Source: Phallus indusiatus
Taxonomy: Eukaryota; Basidiomycota; Agaricomycetes; Phallales; Phallaceae
Assembly (NCBI GenBank): GCA_027605045.1
Contig: JAQFWX010000006.1
Coordinates: 558,001-622,000 of the forward strand
Length of the DNA: 64,000 bases
Direction: 5' to 3'
Shown: positions 49,733 to 60,822 of the stretch, in pieces
Layout of the letters: every line of letters starts with the position of its first letter
Position numbering within the stretch: the first letter of the stretch is position 1
Translations under genes and position numbers: made by a program
Notes under the pieces: generated by a model
The model's input: only the letters and a program-made list of their open reading frames with translations
Told to the model about the DNA's origin: nothing
Database searches by the model: none

Positions 49733-51269
49733 AGGCTGGTTCAATCTCGGATGCTACATTTGCTGCTATTCAGGAGATAAACCAGGAATTGCACCATAGT
49801 TATACAATAGACAATGTATGTACTTCCTAGCCATTTGAATCTATTCTTATATCTTTTCAGGTGGGCCAGCTCCTTCCATTGTTGGGTGCCCTAGAGGCAC
49901 CCGAACACCTTTCGCTCTTTCGTAACTACCAGCACATAAAACGACAAGAGTCTGCTAAAAAAAAGGGTGATAAAAAACAATTCATATGTTTTTTTATATG
50001 AACCTTTCTATTTTTATTAATGTATGCGCAAGGTCAAATCTTTGCATCTGAAATCCCCTGCACTGCCAGCAGCCGATATGGATTTACCGAAAGAACTGCG
50101 CAATCGCGATAGAATTCCGAGTATAAAGTCCAGGACTGTCATTATCGACCGGGGGAATGAAAGATTTGTCTTTCCACGAGACAGGGCCAAAATGCAGGTT
50201 GTTGGCGATAGCGCACACTGGAGGCGAGTAAGCCCTAACGAGAGTGTTATTTTCCAAAATTCCAAAGGTGAGTTTCGCATAGAATTTGGGAATATAAATT
50301 AACTTCCTATAGGTGAAATCGAGCTTGCAGTTATTCGAAATGTTTCGGGAAACCCGGAGTTACTTCACTCTATGAATAAAATTATCCAAGCAGCAGCATG
50401 CTTTCGGAGGAATGTTCGTGTGAGTCATTTTTCTTGATATACTGCCACCATATCTATAGCATTATAGCCAAATCACCCAGGTACAATGGTCCAGCTAGGC
50501 TATAATGCAGGCCCAAGACACTGTCGTGTTTTCGGGCTTGTTAACAATTTCAAGTCAGCAAAGCTCGCTTTAGAAACTAAAGCGAAACAGGATGAACAAG
50601 CTATCGGTGCGCTATCTTTCTTCTGGCATCTCATACAGTCCCATGCCCCCAAAGAAGTAGTCGATTCAGTCAATTCTGCCATAGAGCAGTCTGGAATGCC
50701 TGAAATTGGCTCGCGATTTGGAGAAGGTATTATTCTGCATTATATTATTATGGAGTATTACGATTTATATTTTTTAGACCACTCGGGATATGCAGTCACT
50801 ATTGGTACACAGGAATTCACATTTCCTAGAGTTCGCAAGGCCCCATGCGAAGGTTATTTTGCTACAAATTATACTGCATATGTTTTTTTCTCTTCCTATA
50901 CTAACTGCAAGCTATAACAATACTAGACCAGCCCATTCCGACAAGTGTTTCGCTAATTTCACTTTTGCCTGGTCAACAAAACATTCTACTTCGTGTCGTT
51001 TACGATCAAGACAAAGTGCAGGGGGAAATTTTGCAGATATTTCCCTTAGAGTTCTTGTAGAGGCAGCACCTGATACACTTCTGGTTTTTAAGCCACAGTA
51101 TCGCCATGGAACTACAGTCGCTCGCCCGACTACCTTGAGAACTGGCATGGTAATCACTTTTTCTATGCATATCAAGCTAGCATATGACATTGCAGTAGCT
51201 AATAGTAAAAAGGGAAAACGAGCTAAATTTGTACCTGTAAAGAGAAATGCAGGTAATAGGTATAAGTAG
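49733..51269 (+). CDS. 2-oxoglutarate/Fe(II) dioxygenase-like gene, probably decayed
   Basis: Several exon-like segments in order: 49733-49815 (EAGSISDATFAAIQEINQEL), from 49861 (VGQLLPLLGALEAPEHLSLF), 50032-50270 (VKSLHLKSPALP...), a segment after 50315 (GEIELAVIRNVSG), one from about 50472 (PNHPGTMVQLGYNAGP), about 50780-50881 (SGYAVTIGTQEFTF, EGYFATNYTA), and from 50927 to the stop at 51269. The last exon carries HSD, then GGNFADISLRVLVE, LLVFKPQYRHGTT and a later TLRTG. This is the HxD...H...R pattern and spacing of a double-stranded beta-helix Fe(II)/2OG oxygenase. TET/JBP-like enzymes linked to fungal transposons are one possibility. Two junctions (near 49965 and 50881) do not keep frame with consensus splice sites, so it may be a pseudogene. 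The 5' end is not defined. Confidence 0.5.
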
Positions 51270-51353
51270 AATTATAAAAGAATGTGTATGTATATCCTAT
51301 ATAGCTATATAGCAGTACAGGGTTTACGATAGACTAGATGGGTAATGGGTAAA

Positions 51354-51986
51354 TTATACCTTTCTCGCTCGCTTGGATTTGGGTATATCGGCTACTGTAT
51401 CGTCTTCTCTACCATGCTTTCTTCGGCTGGAGACTATTCTTGGCTTAGGCTTGGGCTTGGGTTTAGATTTATATACTACTGTTATACTTGGTTCTTCTCT
51501 ATCGCTACCATGACAAAAGTTTGGGCCAGTCTGTTTAAAATTAAATATGTAAAACAGCAAAAAATACTTCCTATGACTTACCTCATAAACTTCTTCCCCA
51601 GGTTCATCGTAATCCAGATAGTTCCAGTCTTCAGGAATATGCACATAAGGGCTCCACTTATCTTGATGATCGCCAGCATCCAGCCCCCATTGCTGATAAC
51701 TAGCAGGGCCAGCTGCTTTGGATGTCTCAAACATCCGTTTTTCAAGGAGTAAAATAGTTTCGCGATCTACATCTATACCTTTACGAGCAGGTACCGAGCG
51801 AGTTTGTAATTCCCAAGCCTGGATAAGTAATTCCTTGAACTCCTCGCTATCAGTAGAAACTGAGTTTTTGTATTTTCGAAAAAGGATAAGTAGAGTTATG
51901 GCATGGGCGACTGTAGCTTTTTGGAACCATTTATCCCGATTTGAGGCAGCTGGCTGAAGGTGTCGATAAATAAAGCCATTGACCAT
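51354..51986 (-). CDS. Hypothetical protein with basic C-terminus, 193 aa
   Basis: Exons 51986-51582 and 51530-51354 joined by a clean 51-bp GT-AG intron in phase 0. The N-terminal part looks helical (TVAHAITLLILFRKY, EEFKELLIQAWELQ). The C-terminal part has a KPKPKPKP repeat and a nuclear-localisation-like tail (SKRARKV). No family recognised. The ATG lies only 8 bp from the left LTR of the Gypsy element, so its promoter, and possibly earlier exons, have been cut off by that element. Confidence 0.55.
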   Translation of the reverse strand: MVNGFIYRHLQPAASNRDKWFQKATVAHAITLLILFRKYKNSVSTDSEEFKELLIQAWELQTRSVPARKGIDVDRETILLLEKRMFETSKAAGPASYQQWGLDAGDHQDKWSPYVHIPEDWNYLDYDEPGEEVYEVSHRKYFLLFYIFNFKQTGPNFCHGSDREEPSITVVYKSKPKPKPKPRIVSSRRKHGREDDTVADIPKSKRARKV

Positions 51987-51994
51987 AGCGATCT

Positions 51995-52258
51995 TGTAAC
52001 GTTTCGTTACAGTTTACGATTAGCCCGGTTCTTACGGACTCACAACAAACAGTGTAAAGCTGTATATTTGCAAGTGCAGGTAAGAAAGGCTGCCGGCGCC
52101 TTTACCGTTACGCGGTATTTACTGGTGTGACGGCGCCTATGTACGTTACATAATACTAGGTACTTGTGCAGACGACGATCGTCTGCATACAATTGTATGT
52201 ATATACGAATATGTACTATGGTTAATAGTAGTCCGCTGCTCATAGCGGAACCGTTACA
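51995..52258 (-). repeat. 3' LTR of the Gypsy element
   Basis: 264 bp, identical by eye to 60823-61086. Termini TGTAAC and GTTACA form a perfect 6-bp inverted repeat. It includes a GACGACGATCGTC palindrome. Confidence 0.95.
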
Positions 52259-52270
52259 TCCTCCCCCGCT
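52259..52270 (-). promoter_or_regulatory. Polypurine tract
   Basis: On the minus strand AGCGGGGGAGGA directly precedes the 3' LTR, the expected place of the plus-strand primer. No convincing tRNA-type primer-binding site is seen next to the 5' LTR at 60822. Confidence 0.65.
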
Positions 52271-52403
52271 GACTTGAGCGTCAAGTCAATACATGATACG
52301 ACGAGTGAGTCTCAGTCGTCCGCGGTATAATCCATGGCCATCTCAATATCACCTTGAGGGCCTGCTCCTGGTCTATCCAGGACCTCGTATTGATCGGGGT
52401 CGA

Positions 52404-53273
52404 TCACGAGTTCTTTCTCAGCGATTTCTGCTGGGAGTGGTGCTTTCGCCGAGGGAGGCGAGTTAGCGGTGGACTCCACATAAGGAGTCTCCTTCGAAGG
52501 TCCAGCAATAGGAGCTGCAGGGCGGCGTCACGACGATTGTTGCGACGTCGTCTTCGATACTGACGCCCTGGTAGCAGCGACGAGACGGTGGGTTGAGATT
52601 CTCGCCACTTCACGGCGATGGTGTTGCTGTTAGTGTGTGATCGCCACCGCTCAAATAGTGGTCCTAATCGAGTTTCGATTAGTCGGGTATTCACACAGTT
52701 ATATCGCAGCATCCCGACAACTTCTTCCTTGGTGGGAATGTTACCCTGGGGCAGGGTATATGCTCGACGCCATCCTTCGATTATGGATGGGGAGTTATTC
52801 ACCGTCTTGTCGGCGTTGATGCCAGCGGCGTTGAGCCAGGTGGATAGTCCAGGCTCGGTACATATCTCCGCTACAATGGGGAATACAGTCTTCCTTGTTT
52901 CCCGATTCGGGAATATTTTTCGAAGCCACGCTACGACTTCAACATCGCTGATATTCAGCGATCCTGATGGTTCAACCCTTATATAAAAGGGTACGGAGGC
53001 GGGGTCCTTATACCACGTCTCATAGAGGCGACCCGTTTCCAGGTCCATTTGCCCTTCTGTTGGGTATGGAAAAGCTTCAGGGCGCTCCCCGATAGTGAGG
53101 CGAGCGTAGTCTCGCTCTTTCTTCTTTCTATTGATGAACATCATGCCTACGTCCCAGGCAAGTCTAATGCGCGCGTGCATTGCAACCTTTTGAGGTGTGT
53201 CCAATATGGGTGGTTTCTTCCAGATCTGCTTCCCCTGGAGTACGAACAAGGGGTCATCCAGTGGACACATCAT
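52404..53273 (-). CDS. Accessory protein 2 of the Gypsy element, 289 aa
   Basis: Open frame from ATG 53273 between the integrase region and the 3' LTR. The N-terminal 220 residues look globular (KKPPILDTPQKVAMHARIRL, GRLYETWYKDPASVPFYI, VVAWLRKIFPNRETRK, SIIEGWRRAYTLPQGNIP). The C-terminal 60 residues are extremely Arg-rich (YRRRRRNNRRDA). Its ATG overlaps the stop of the upstream frame in the sequence ATGATG, so translation could be coupled, or the two frames could once have been one. There is no envelope-like signal peptide or membrane segment. Function unknown. Confidence 0.6.
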   Translation of the reverse strand: MMCPLDDPLFVLQGKQIWKKPPILDTPQKVAMHARIRLAWDVGMMFINRKKKERDYARLTIGERPEAFPYPTEGQMDLETGRLYETWYKDPASVPFYIRVEPSGSLNISDVEVVAWLRKIFPNRETRKTVFPIVAEICTEPGLSTWLNAAGINADKTVNNSPSIIEGWRRAYTLPQGNIPTKEEVVGMLRYNCVNTRLIETRLGPLFERWRSHTNSNTIAVKWRESQPTVSSLLPGRQYRRRRRNNRRDAALQLLLLDLRRRLLMWSPPLTRLPRRKHHSQQKSLRKNS

Positions 53274-54115
53274 GTACCACGCGAGTGGGTCGGGAACTGG
53301 CCCAGGTACAGGGGTTTTCCTGCTCGAGACGCTGTGGGGTCGTGGCCTTGCATAAGCGGGCCACGTATCGCGGTACTTGGCCTGGTTGGAGATACGGGAG
53401 TTCCTGGGAACTCAGCGAGGACTTTCTCAGCGAGTTGTCGCCGAGACAATAATGACTCCTCTTCAGGGTCCAGCCTGTCCATCAGGCCGAAATCATCCCC
53501 AGAGTGGGGAGGAACGGGTTGACCGTTGGAGTCGAGTACCGACTCGTCATTGTAGGAGTCCGCCCAATCGTGGTCGTCTAGATCATCGTCGTCGTCGTCG
53601 TCGTACGCGTCGAATCCTACGGGCCCATGATTCGTGGGGCCCTTGGCCTCTGACCGAGGTCGTTTCCTAGATGACACAGGCGATGCTGCCTGTGGGGCTT
53701 GCTTCAACTTGTCCTCGAGTTCCCGTATACGATCTCGAAGGTCGTCCTCTCGTCTCTCAACGTCCTTGAGTTCTTGGACGGTCTGGTCGGCGTAGTCGTT
53801 AGCGTCTTCAAGGCGCTTTCGTAAATCATCCCACTCTTTTTGCAGGAACGGGAATGCCTCGAGTAGGCACTCTTTGACGTCTTTCTCGTCAAGAACAATG
53901 GTACGCTTGCTTGCAGCGGTACTAATGTGCGAGATATACTCATCGCAGTGGGTACATTTCCCACTTTCGTGGGTGATGGCTACGCAGCCAGGCATGGAAT
54001 CCATACTCCATTCTTTTTGTGCTTCAAGCAACGCTTGCTTGATATCGTCAAATCGTCCCTTGCGGGTCGAGGGCTTCGTAGATGAAGAGGTAGGTCGTGA
54101 AGGTTCTGCAGACAT
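53270..54115 (-). CDS. Accessory coiled-coil protein 1 of the Gypsy element, 281 aa
   Basis: Open from ATG 54115, 139 bp after the pol stop. Contains a possible zinc site (GKCTHCDEYISH), a strong coiled coil at about residues 90-145 (EWDDLRKRLEDANDYADQTV, then RREDDLRDRIRELEDKLKQ), a basic patch (SRKRPRSEAK) and an acidic run of Asp residues (YDDDDDDDLDDHD). This is an extra gene position compared with a minimal gag-pol Gypsy element. It lies where retroviruses carry env but shows no envelope features. A short perfect hairpin (AAGAGTA / TACTCTT) lies in the spacer at about 54152-54172. Confidence 0.65.
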   Translation of the reverse strand: MSAEPSRPTSSSTKPSTRKGRFDDIKQALLEAQKEWSMDSMPGCVAITHESGKCTHCDEYISHISTAASKRTIVLDEKDVKECLLEAFPFLQKEWDDLRKRLEDANDYADQTVQELKDVERREDDLRDRIRELEDKLKQAPQAASPVSSRKRPRSEAKGPTNHGPVGFDAYDDDDDDDLDDHDWADSYNDESVLDSNGQPVPPHSGDDFGLMDRLDPEEESLLSRRQLAEKVLAEFPGTPVSPTRPSTAIRGPLMQGHDPTASRAGKPLYLGQFPTHSRGT

Positions 54116-54253
54116 CGTTGACGGTGCTCAGGTGGCTGAGACGGGGTCGTAAGAAAGAGTATTTATTTACTCTTGTATCAGAGTAGCGCCCGAGTAGGAT
54201 TTTCTCGTGGCTGTTGTGCCGCCGGGGCACGGGGCAGATCTGCTTGCAGATCC

Positions 54254-56140
54254 TCATTTACGCGTCGTGCGGAGACGCGGCAATTTCCCTAATTGGGTAA
54301 CCCCGCGTAATTGGAGATACTCATCCAATGCCTGCAAGTCTTTGCAGTGTTCGTACGGCTCCCAGGTCGTATCGCCTAGCGTCCATTGCACTAGGAACTC
54401 GATGTCCGTGTCTTTAGACCCAGTCCAGCGATGGGCTAGTAGTTCATCTACATGCCATTCGGCATTGTCCGGTTGTCCAAAGTCGTACGCCGTTAATGAC
54501 TCACGACGTGGAAATCTATCGTCATCATTGGCGATATGTGGTTTCACTAAGTCCACGTGGAATATTGGATTTATCCTACGCTTCTTCAACTCGTCAGGCA
54601 AGTCGAGTTTGACGTTAATATTGTCTTTGACTGACAATACTTTGTAAGGACCGACGTAACGCGGTACCAACTTACTGGATCTACCCTTTGGTAGAGATAT
54701 GTTCTTCGTAGAAAGGTACACGAGGTCACCCTCTTTGTAAACAGGCGCATCTCGTCTGTGGGTGTTCGCGTGCATGGTTTGTTTCACGCGACTCGCGATT
54801 ATGGCATCGTGTGCGGCCATAAGATTCCATTTCGCTTGTAATGCGAATTGCTTCACACCATTGAACTTGGTGTCTGTGTTGAGCTGTCGCCCTAGTGCAG
54901 GGGTGTATCCGTAGTTAAGTTCGAATGGCGTGAACTTAGTCGTTTCACTCGTGCTACTGTTCAGTGCGAATTCCGCCATCGGGATACGTTCAGCCCAATC
55001 CTTTTGGTCGTTATCTATTATAGAACGTAATACTTGTCCTATGGAGCGGTTCGCCCGCTCTGTTGCTCCATCCGTCTGTGGATGGAATGAAGTGGACATG
55101 AGGAGTTTTGTCCCTATTAGCCGCTGTAGTTCTTTCCAGAACTTCGCGGTGAATCTGGTATCTCTATCACTGACGATAGAAGCTGGCACGCCATGATGCC
55201 TAACTACACCTTCGAAGTACAGGTGTGCTGCGCTTTTCGCAGTTAGCTTCGTGGTGGTGGGCATGAGTCTCACCATTGACGTCAATCTGTCAATTATGAC
55301 TAGTAAGAAGTCATGTCCTTTCGATACTGGTAACGGGCCTATAAAGTCCATTCCGACTGATTCCCATGGTTTATTGGGAATGGGTAGCGTCTTCAGCAGA
55401 CCGCTAGGATGTCTATTGTCATCCTTATTCGTTTGACATTTACCGCACGATTTGCAGTATTCATCGATGTCCTCTGCCATCGTTCTCCACCAATACACTT
55501 GTCTAATGTATTGCGACGTTTTATAGCGTCCGAAGTGTCCCACAATTTCGTGTGCTTCACTAATGATGATCTCTACCAGCTTCCTCCCCTGGTAAAATAA
55601 GTGATGGGGTATGCAGACCACGTCACGGGAGAACTGATTCTTCGTGTACAGTAGCTGGTTTTTCATCCCAAACCCTTTGTATGCATCAGGGTTTTCTAAC
55701 ACTTTCTTCAGTGTTGTGTCGTCCTTATAGCCGCTCTTTATCAGATCAGCTAATCCTTCAAAGCCTTCAATCTTGGCTTTAAGCGTTTTACCGCTATGCT
55801 GCGCTGTGACTGCCAGTACGTCTTCGTCGTCTGTATCCACTTCTTCAATGGACGCTGGTCGTTGTTCAATGGATGCTTGTTCAGCCGTCTGTTGTTGGAC
55901 TCTAGCTTTCGCCCGAGTTTTAATGCGTCTCGCCGCACTGATTCTGAGTTCACTTTTCCTTTCAGGAGGTAGCTGATCCCCTGTTGGATCTAGTTTTACG
56001 TCGATGTTGACGTAGTTCTCAGGTGGGTGTATCTCGTTAGGTAGGTCATCCTCGAAATATCTCGAGAGTCCATCTGCGACCGTGTTGGTCTCACCTTTAA
56101 TGTGAATCGTTTCGTAGTCGAAACGAGAGATACTCGTACC
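54254..56140 (-). CDS. Integrase with C-terminal chromodomain (pol segment)
   Basis: Open frame on the minus strand from about 56140. HHCC zinc domain (HEIVGH ... CKSCGKC). Catalytic core with D,D35E residues in VGMDFIGPLP, IVSDRDTRF and TDGATERANRS. Then the GPY-like segment VPRYVGPYKVL, and a chromodomain (VDELLAHRWTG, FLVQWTLGDTTWEPYEHC) that would steer integration to modified chromatin. The upstream part links the RNase H end (HIKGETNTVADGLSRY) through a variable spacer. No ATG is needed because this is part of the pol polyprotein. One missing base near 56135 separates it from the RNase H frame. Confidence 0.9.
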   Translation of the reverse strand, partial: GTSISRFDYETIHIKGETNTVADGLSRYFEDDLPNEIHPPENYVNIDVKLDPTGDQLPPERKSELRISAARRIKTRAKARVQQQTAEQASIEQRPASIEEVDTDDEDVLAVTAQHSGKTLKAKIEGFEGLADLIKSGYKDDTTLKKVLENPDAYKGFGMKNQLLYTKNQFSRDVVCIPHHLFYQGRKLVEIIISEAHEIVGHFGRYKTSQYIRQVYWWRTMAEDIDEYCKSCGKCQTNKDDNRHPSGLLKTLPIPNKPWESVGMDFIGPLPVSKGHDFLLVIIDRLTSMVRLMPTTTKLTAKSAAHLYFEGVVRHHGVPASIVSDRDTRFTAKFWKELQRLIGTKLLMSTSFHPQTDGATERANRSIGQVLRSIIDNDQKDWAERIPMAEFALNSSTSETTKFTPFELNYGYTPALGRQLNTDTKFNGVKQFALQAKWNLMAAHDAIIASRVKQTMHANTHRRDAPVYKEGDLVYLSTKNISLPKGRSSKLVPRYVGPYKVLSVKDNINVKLDLPDELKKRRINPIFHVDLVKPHIANDDDRFPRRESLTAYDFGQPDNAEWHVDELLAHRWTGSKDTDIEFLVQWTLGDTTWEPYEHCKDLQALDEYLQLRGVTQLGKLPRLRTTRK

Positions 56141-57438
56141 ATCTCGCCTGTCTAGGCGACATACGGGGCTGTGTCTTGAAGTGTTTCAAGGCCTCGTTGT
56201 CCGTTACTAGGGTGAATTTACGACCTAGTAGTTTGTCTTCCCACTTATTCAGTGCTTCAAGTACTGCAATGAGCTCGTGCTCATGAGTCCGGTAGTTGTA
56301 CTGTGCCGGAGTGAATTTCTTAGACATAAACCCTGCGGGTCTGCAGGTTTGCCAACTTGCGCCTTGACCATAGTACGCACCGACGCCACACTTGGATCCA
56401 TCGGTTACAAGCCAGATTGGCTCGTCGCTATCAGGATTGATAGGTTTAAGAACTGGGCGTTCTTCGTCAACGCTTTGATTGCGTTGAAACAGCGTTCTAG
56501 TGCCGGTGTCCACTCGAATTGCCTGTTGTTGTGGGTACATCCCGACAATGGGGAAGTGTAAGTAGCGACTCCCGGAAGGTAGGCGGCAACATATTGCACC
56601 AGCCCTAAGAACTTCTGAACGTCGTTGAACGTACGTGGGGTTCTCCAATCGCGAATTTTATCCATCTTATCCATATCTGGGTGGATACCATCGTCGTCGA
56701 TGATGTGTCCTAGGCACTCCAATCGTTTGGAGTATAAGTCAACTTTCTTCTGACTTAGGTAAAGTTGTTCCTTCCTCAATCTCGAGAAGGCAATCTCCAG
56801 ATGTTCCTGGTGTTGTTGTATCGTCATTGAGTAGACGAACACGTCGTCGATGTACGAGTGTATGTTTCTTCCGATGTGGTCCCGGAATATATGGGTCATC
56901 AATCTCTGGAATGTCGAAGGCGCGTTGCAATCACCTTGTTGCATAACATGGCTTTTAAACGTGCCATATATCGTCGAGAACGTGGTCTTATCCACGTCTT
57001 CCGGAGCAATTCTGACTTGCTCGTAAGCTTCCGTTAGGTCAATTTTCGACCTATACTTGTGTCTCGCCACGTCTTGGCGAATGGTCTCCTGGTCTGGAAA
57101 CGGGGTCACGTCTTTCAACGTATTATCATTCTGCTGACGCAGGTCAAATACCGTGCGTAGTCCTGATAATGCCTTTTTAAACAGGCATAGCATAGGGATG
57201 GCTTGCTGTGCGACAGTCGGTTCCCACCAACCTGCTTGCGTGTAGCGCTCTATTTTTCAGCCAGCAGTGGCTTGAGGGCGTCTGGGCACTTCGGTAGTCT
57301 GTACCGGATAACCTTGTTAGGTTCTATTAATGGGATATGATGATTTACATCCCTAAATGGAGGGAGTCTATTCGGCACTGGCCCGAATAAGTCGCTGTAC
57401 TCCTCCTTCCAGTACTCGCGTAGCGGGTAGGTTCTCAT
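56135..57438 (-). CDS. Reverse transcriptase and RNase H (pol segment, frame-broken)
   Basis: Reverse transcriptase motifs in order: PNRLPPFRDVNHHIPLIEP at the start, TVFDLRQQNDNT, SKIDLTEAYEQVRI, TFQRLMTHIFRD and the catalytic YIDDVFVYS. RNase H follows with VTDGSKCGVGAYY, HEHELIAVLEAL and LVTDNEAL. The frame changes by one base at about 57254 (within an A5 run on the minus strand) and at about 56460 (C3 run). Both look like a base missing from a homopolymer. The first frame starts at ATG 57438, inside the end of the gag-protease frame. Confidence 0.9.
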
Positions 57439-60400
57439 CCTTAAGTTCCGGTACTCGGATCTTCCGTCTCACTGCTACTGCGTTAGACGTAGTAGTTATG
57501 GGGCGTGCTGATGCTATGGCTAAGCTTCCACTTAACTCGGTGGGCTCGTCCGTGGTGTTAGGTATTTCAGTGAACCGTTCCACTGGAGTGATTACTCCTC
57601 CATCCCGGGTGATTATCCCGTTGCCAAAGTCCAGGCAGATGTCATACCTTTTCAGGAATGGTACGCCAATTATGACGTCGTAGTAGTCAATATTGACTAT
57701 ATCAAAGTATTCTAACACACTAATATCCCCAAATTCTATTCGGGTATACGTTCCGTACTGTATTACGGACTTACTTCCTTTCACTGCGAGCTGCAGTGAT
57801 ACTGGCTTATCCAGTTTGAATGTCTTCGCTCCAGTCGTGAGCGAGAATGATGGTGACATTATCATGCCTTGACATCCACTGTCAATCAAACAATGCGCTA
57901 ATTGGCCGTTTACGAGCCAGTAACCCTCTAGAGGTCTTATTGATTCTTTATCACGCTTTGGAGCCCTTGACTTAGGTCTCATCGTGTGGTCATACAGGGG
58001 TTCTTCCTGTGACTTAATCGTCCCAATGGTGGACGAGCCTTGTTTGATAACAAGTAGTCTTCTTTCATCATAACCGTGATCTTCGGTTATCACCATCATG
58101 TATGCGCCTACTGCGTCTTCATTCTCGTCCCACTCATAGTGGTCCCCTCCCCCGTAGTCCGCTGCTTCCGCGGTGTCTTGACCTTGTTCAGCGTCATCAT
58201 ACTGTGGGGATTCCTCCACCTCTAGTATGTTAACTCCCGTTTCTTCCTCTATAATTGCGTCGAGCAGCTCGTCCGCATCGTCTTCATCTTCCTCCTCAAC
58301 GTGCATTACGTTGGCACGTACCTGTCCCTTTCTAGGGCATTGTGGTCTTAGGTGGCCAGTCTGTCCACATTCATAGCACTTCAGTACAGTGCTACTGCTT
58401 CGGGCTTGCGTTCCTGAGCTGACTGGTCGAGTTGTCGTGGTAGTCGACACTCTCGCCGGCTTAATCGCACTGCTCGTCGCTGGTCTTACAGCTAGCGCGT
58501 TGCTAGTTGTGGTCGTACGGGGAATAGTCCTCGTGGGTATACCGCTTGGTTTGATTTTAGCGCGGTAGTTGTTCTCTTGAGCTTGTCTGGCCAAGCTTGA
58601 GTGGGTACCCGTTGATTTTACGGGTGTCTGACGTTGAGCTAGTATTGACTTATTATAGTCCCATGCTTGCTCTATGTCGTTCGCGACTATGTACAGCCGT
58701 CGAATTGATGAGTTTTCGGCCAGGAATCCCCTCTTGGTGACTTCACTGCGAATTCTCTCATCAAGTCCTTCTAAGAACTTTCGTTTGAAGGTGTATCTGT
58801 CCGGTGGATGGACTAGACGTGCTGCGAATTTCAACAGTTCACTCATGTACCGGTGTACACTCCTTGCACCTTGCTTCGCGTGATCGAAGTTATGTGCAGA
58901 CTGGTTCTTGCTTGTAGGTGACAAGAACATATTGTGCATCCTTCGGAACAGTCTTACCAAGTCCCAACCCTTGGTTGAACGACCTCCTCGTTCTACGTGC
59001 TCCACGAACCATTCGTGTGCCTCTCCATCTAGTCGCATACCGACTACGGCTATATGTGCTTCGACGTACGCTGCGCCGAGTAGGTTATTTAGCCTCAACC
59101 ATCTGAGGATAGAGGTCACGAACTTCTCAAAGTCTTCAGGCTTTGATGATCCGCTATACATAACGGATAATGGCATCTTTGCACCCGCTTTCGCAAGTGG
59201 GGACGCTGATACTACTACATCCTTGCACTCCTCTAGTGCTTCTTGCACCATGACAATTATCCCCTCGTCTTCCCGAACTCTTCTAAACCTCTTCGTGGGT
59301 TTATGTCTATCTTCTCGGTCGTCAAATGGGGTTTCCCTCATTTCACGTTCGAAGTATCCGCGATCATACGCTTCTTCTTCGTCGTCTGACGAGTCCTCGT
59401 CATCATAGTATTTGGGCATGAAGGGCCCAGCGTTACTCTCCGGTATATCTCGGAGGTCTTCTCTCATTTGCTCGTACTGATCCCTGGCAGATGTTGCTCT
59501 TCTTCTGGGTACAACCGGTGCTCTGGTTGTCGGGGACGTTGCAGGAGCGTGTGCTTGACCGGCGTTTGTTGGTGGACCAGGATGTACTGTTGACGGTCCT
59601 GGTTGCGCTGCAGTCTGAGCGGGCGCCGAGCGATTAGGGAGGTCTTGCTCAAAGATGATGCCAGGTCGTTGGCCAGCTTCCATTTCTCGGTTGCTTTTAG
59701 CCAGTTCAGTGCGTGCTGCTCGCACTTCCTGCAGGTCTTCCTGCATGTCGACATACGGTTCTTGCCTACTAACCTTCCCTTGTAACGCAGTTGTGCGTTT
59801 GTCTAATGCTTCGGAACGTTTTTCCCGTGCCAGTTGTGCTGCCTCAGCGGCCATCCTTTCCAGGTCTTTCGCTGACTCTTCCAGCTCTGCAGCTGAAGGA
59901 TTACTCTTATCACGCGGTCCTTGACCCGCGTTGACTCGTCTGGTAGATTGATCTTCCAGGTAGTCACGAGTTGCCACGAACTCTGGTGGGGTACGTCGGC
60001 TGTTTCGACGTGATCTGTCCAGCTCAGCTCGTCCTCTCTCTATCTCTGCGGCTGCGTCATCTGCTGCTCGCGTGGGTCTGATGGGCGTGCTGGTCGCTGC
60101 TGGTTGTGCAGAAGGTAGGTCCTGTAACACTGAATGTAGTGTTTCCGCGTGTACCGCGTACTGTTGTGTGGGTTGACGTGTTATACCGGGGTTGGTGCTG
60201 CCGATGGAGCTCTGGGCGTCGCTGGCAATGCTGGCGTGTTTGCCATTGTCTTGACCGTCGCCTGCGCGTTGTCCATTACTGGAGCCAGTATTGTCGTGCT
60301 GGTTCTATTGTCGTCTCGTGCACGACCTTTCCCTTTCACCGTTGTCCACGGTTCTTCTTCATCGGGTATTACGGCTGCATCTAGTCGTACTAACATATCA

Positions 60401-60745
60401 CCGACGTCTTGTCCCGGTGTATCACCTCTTACGAGGTCATGGATCATCCTTTTTGCGTCCTCAATCATCTTACGTGGTAGGACTACCTCGTCTTTTCCGA
60501 GGTTGGACTTATGAGATCTGGTTGATTTCACTGATTCGCCTGATTCGCTCCGCTGGTGAAGCTTGTCTCGATCCCTGTCTCGATCCTTGTCTAGATCGAT
60601 TCGCGTGGTCCGCGACTAGTGTTTCAAACAATGCTGCGTCTATCACAACAGTATCACCTGCTCGTGCAGATGTGGATGGACCGCCTTCGGTAGGTGGTGG
60701 TTCGCCTACGTTCTTTTTTGACTTCTTGTTGCTTTTAGGAGGCAT
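57368..60745 (-). CDS. Gag and aspartic protease (frame-broken at the 5' end)
   Basis: ATG 60745 begins a basic segment (MPPKSNKKSKKN, RQGSRQGSRQ) that changes frame near 60520, and again between 60315 and 60181, before entering a long 920-codon frame that ends at 57368. The long frame has a charged helical N-part, a capsid-like core (YMSELLKFAARLVHPPDRYT), one zinc knuckle CYECGQTGHLRPQC (C-x2-C-x4-H-x4-C) and an aspartic protease with active site LIDSGCQG. The pol frame is reached by a +1 shift within the last 71 nt. Whether the two early frame changes are introns, programmed shifts or errors cannot be told here. Confidence 0.85.
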
Positions 60746-60822
60746 ATCCTCTCTCACTATAAACTAGCAAATACGATTGGCGTATTTTGGAAATTGTAAC
60801 GCCGTTTAGGTGTTAAAAAAGA

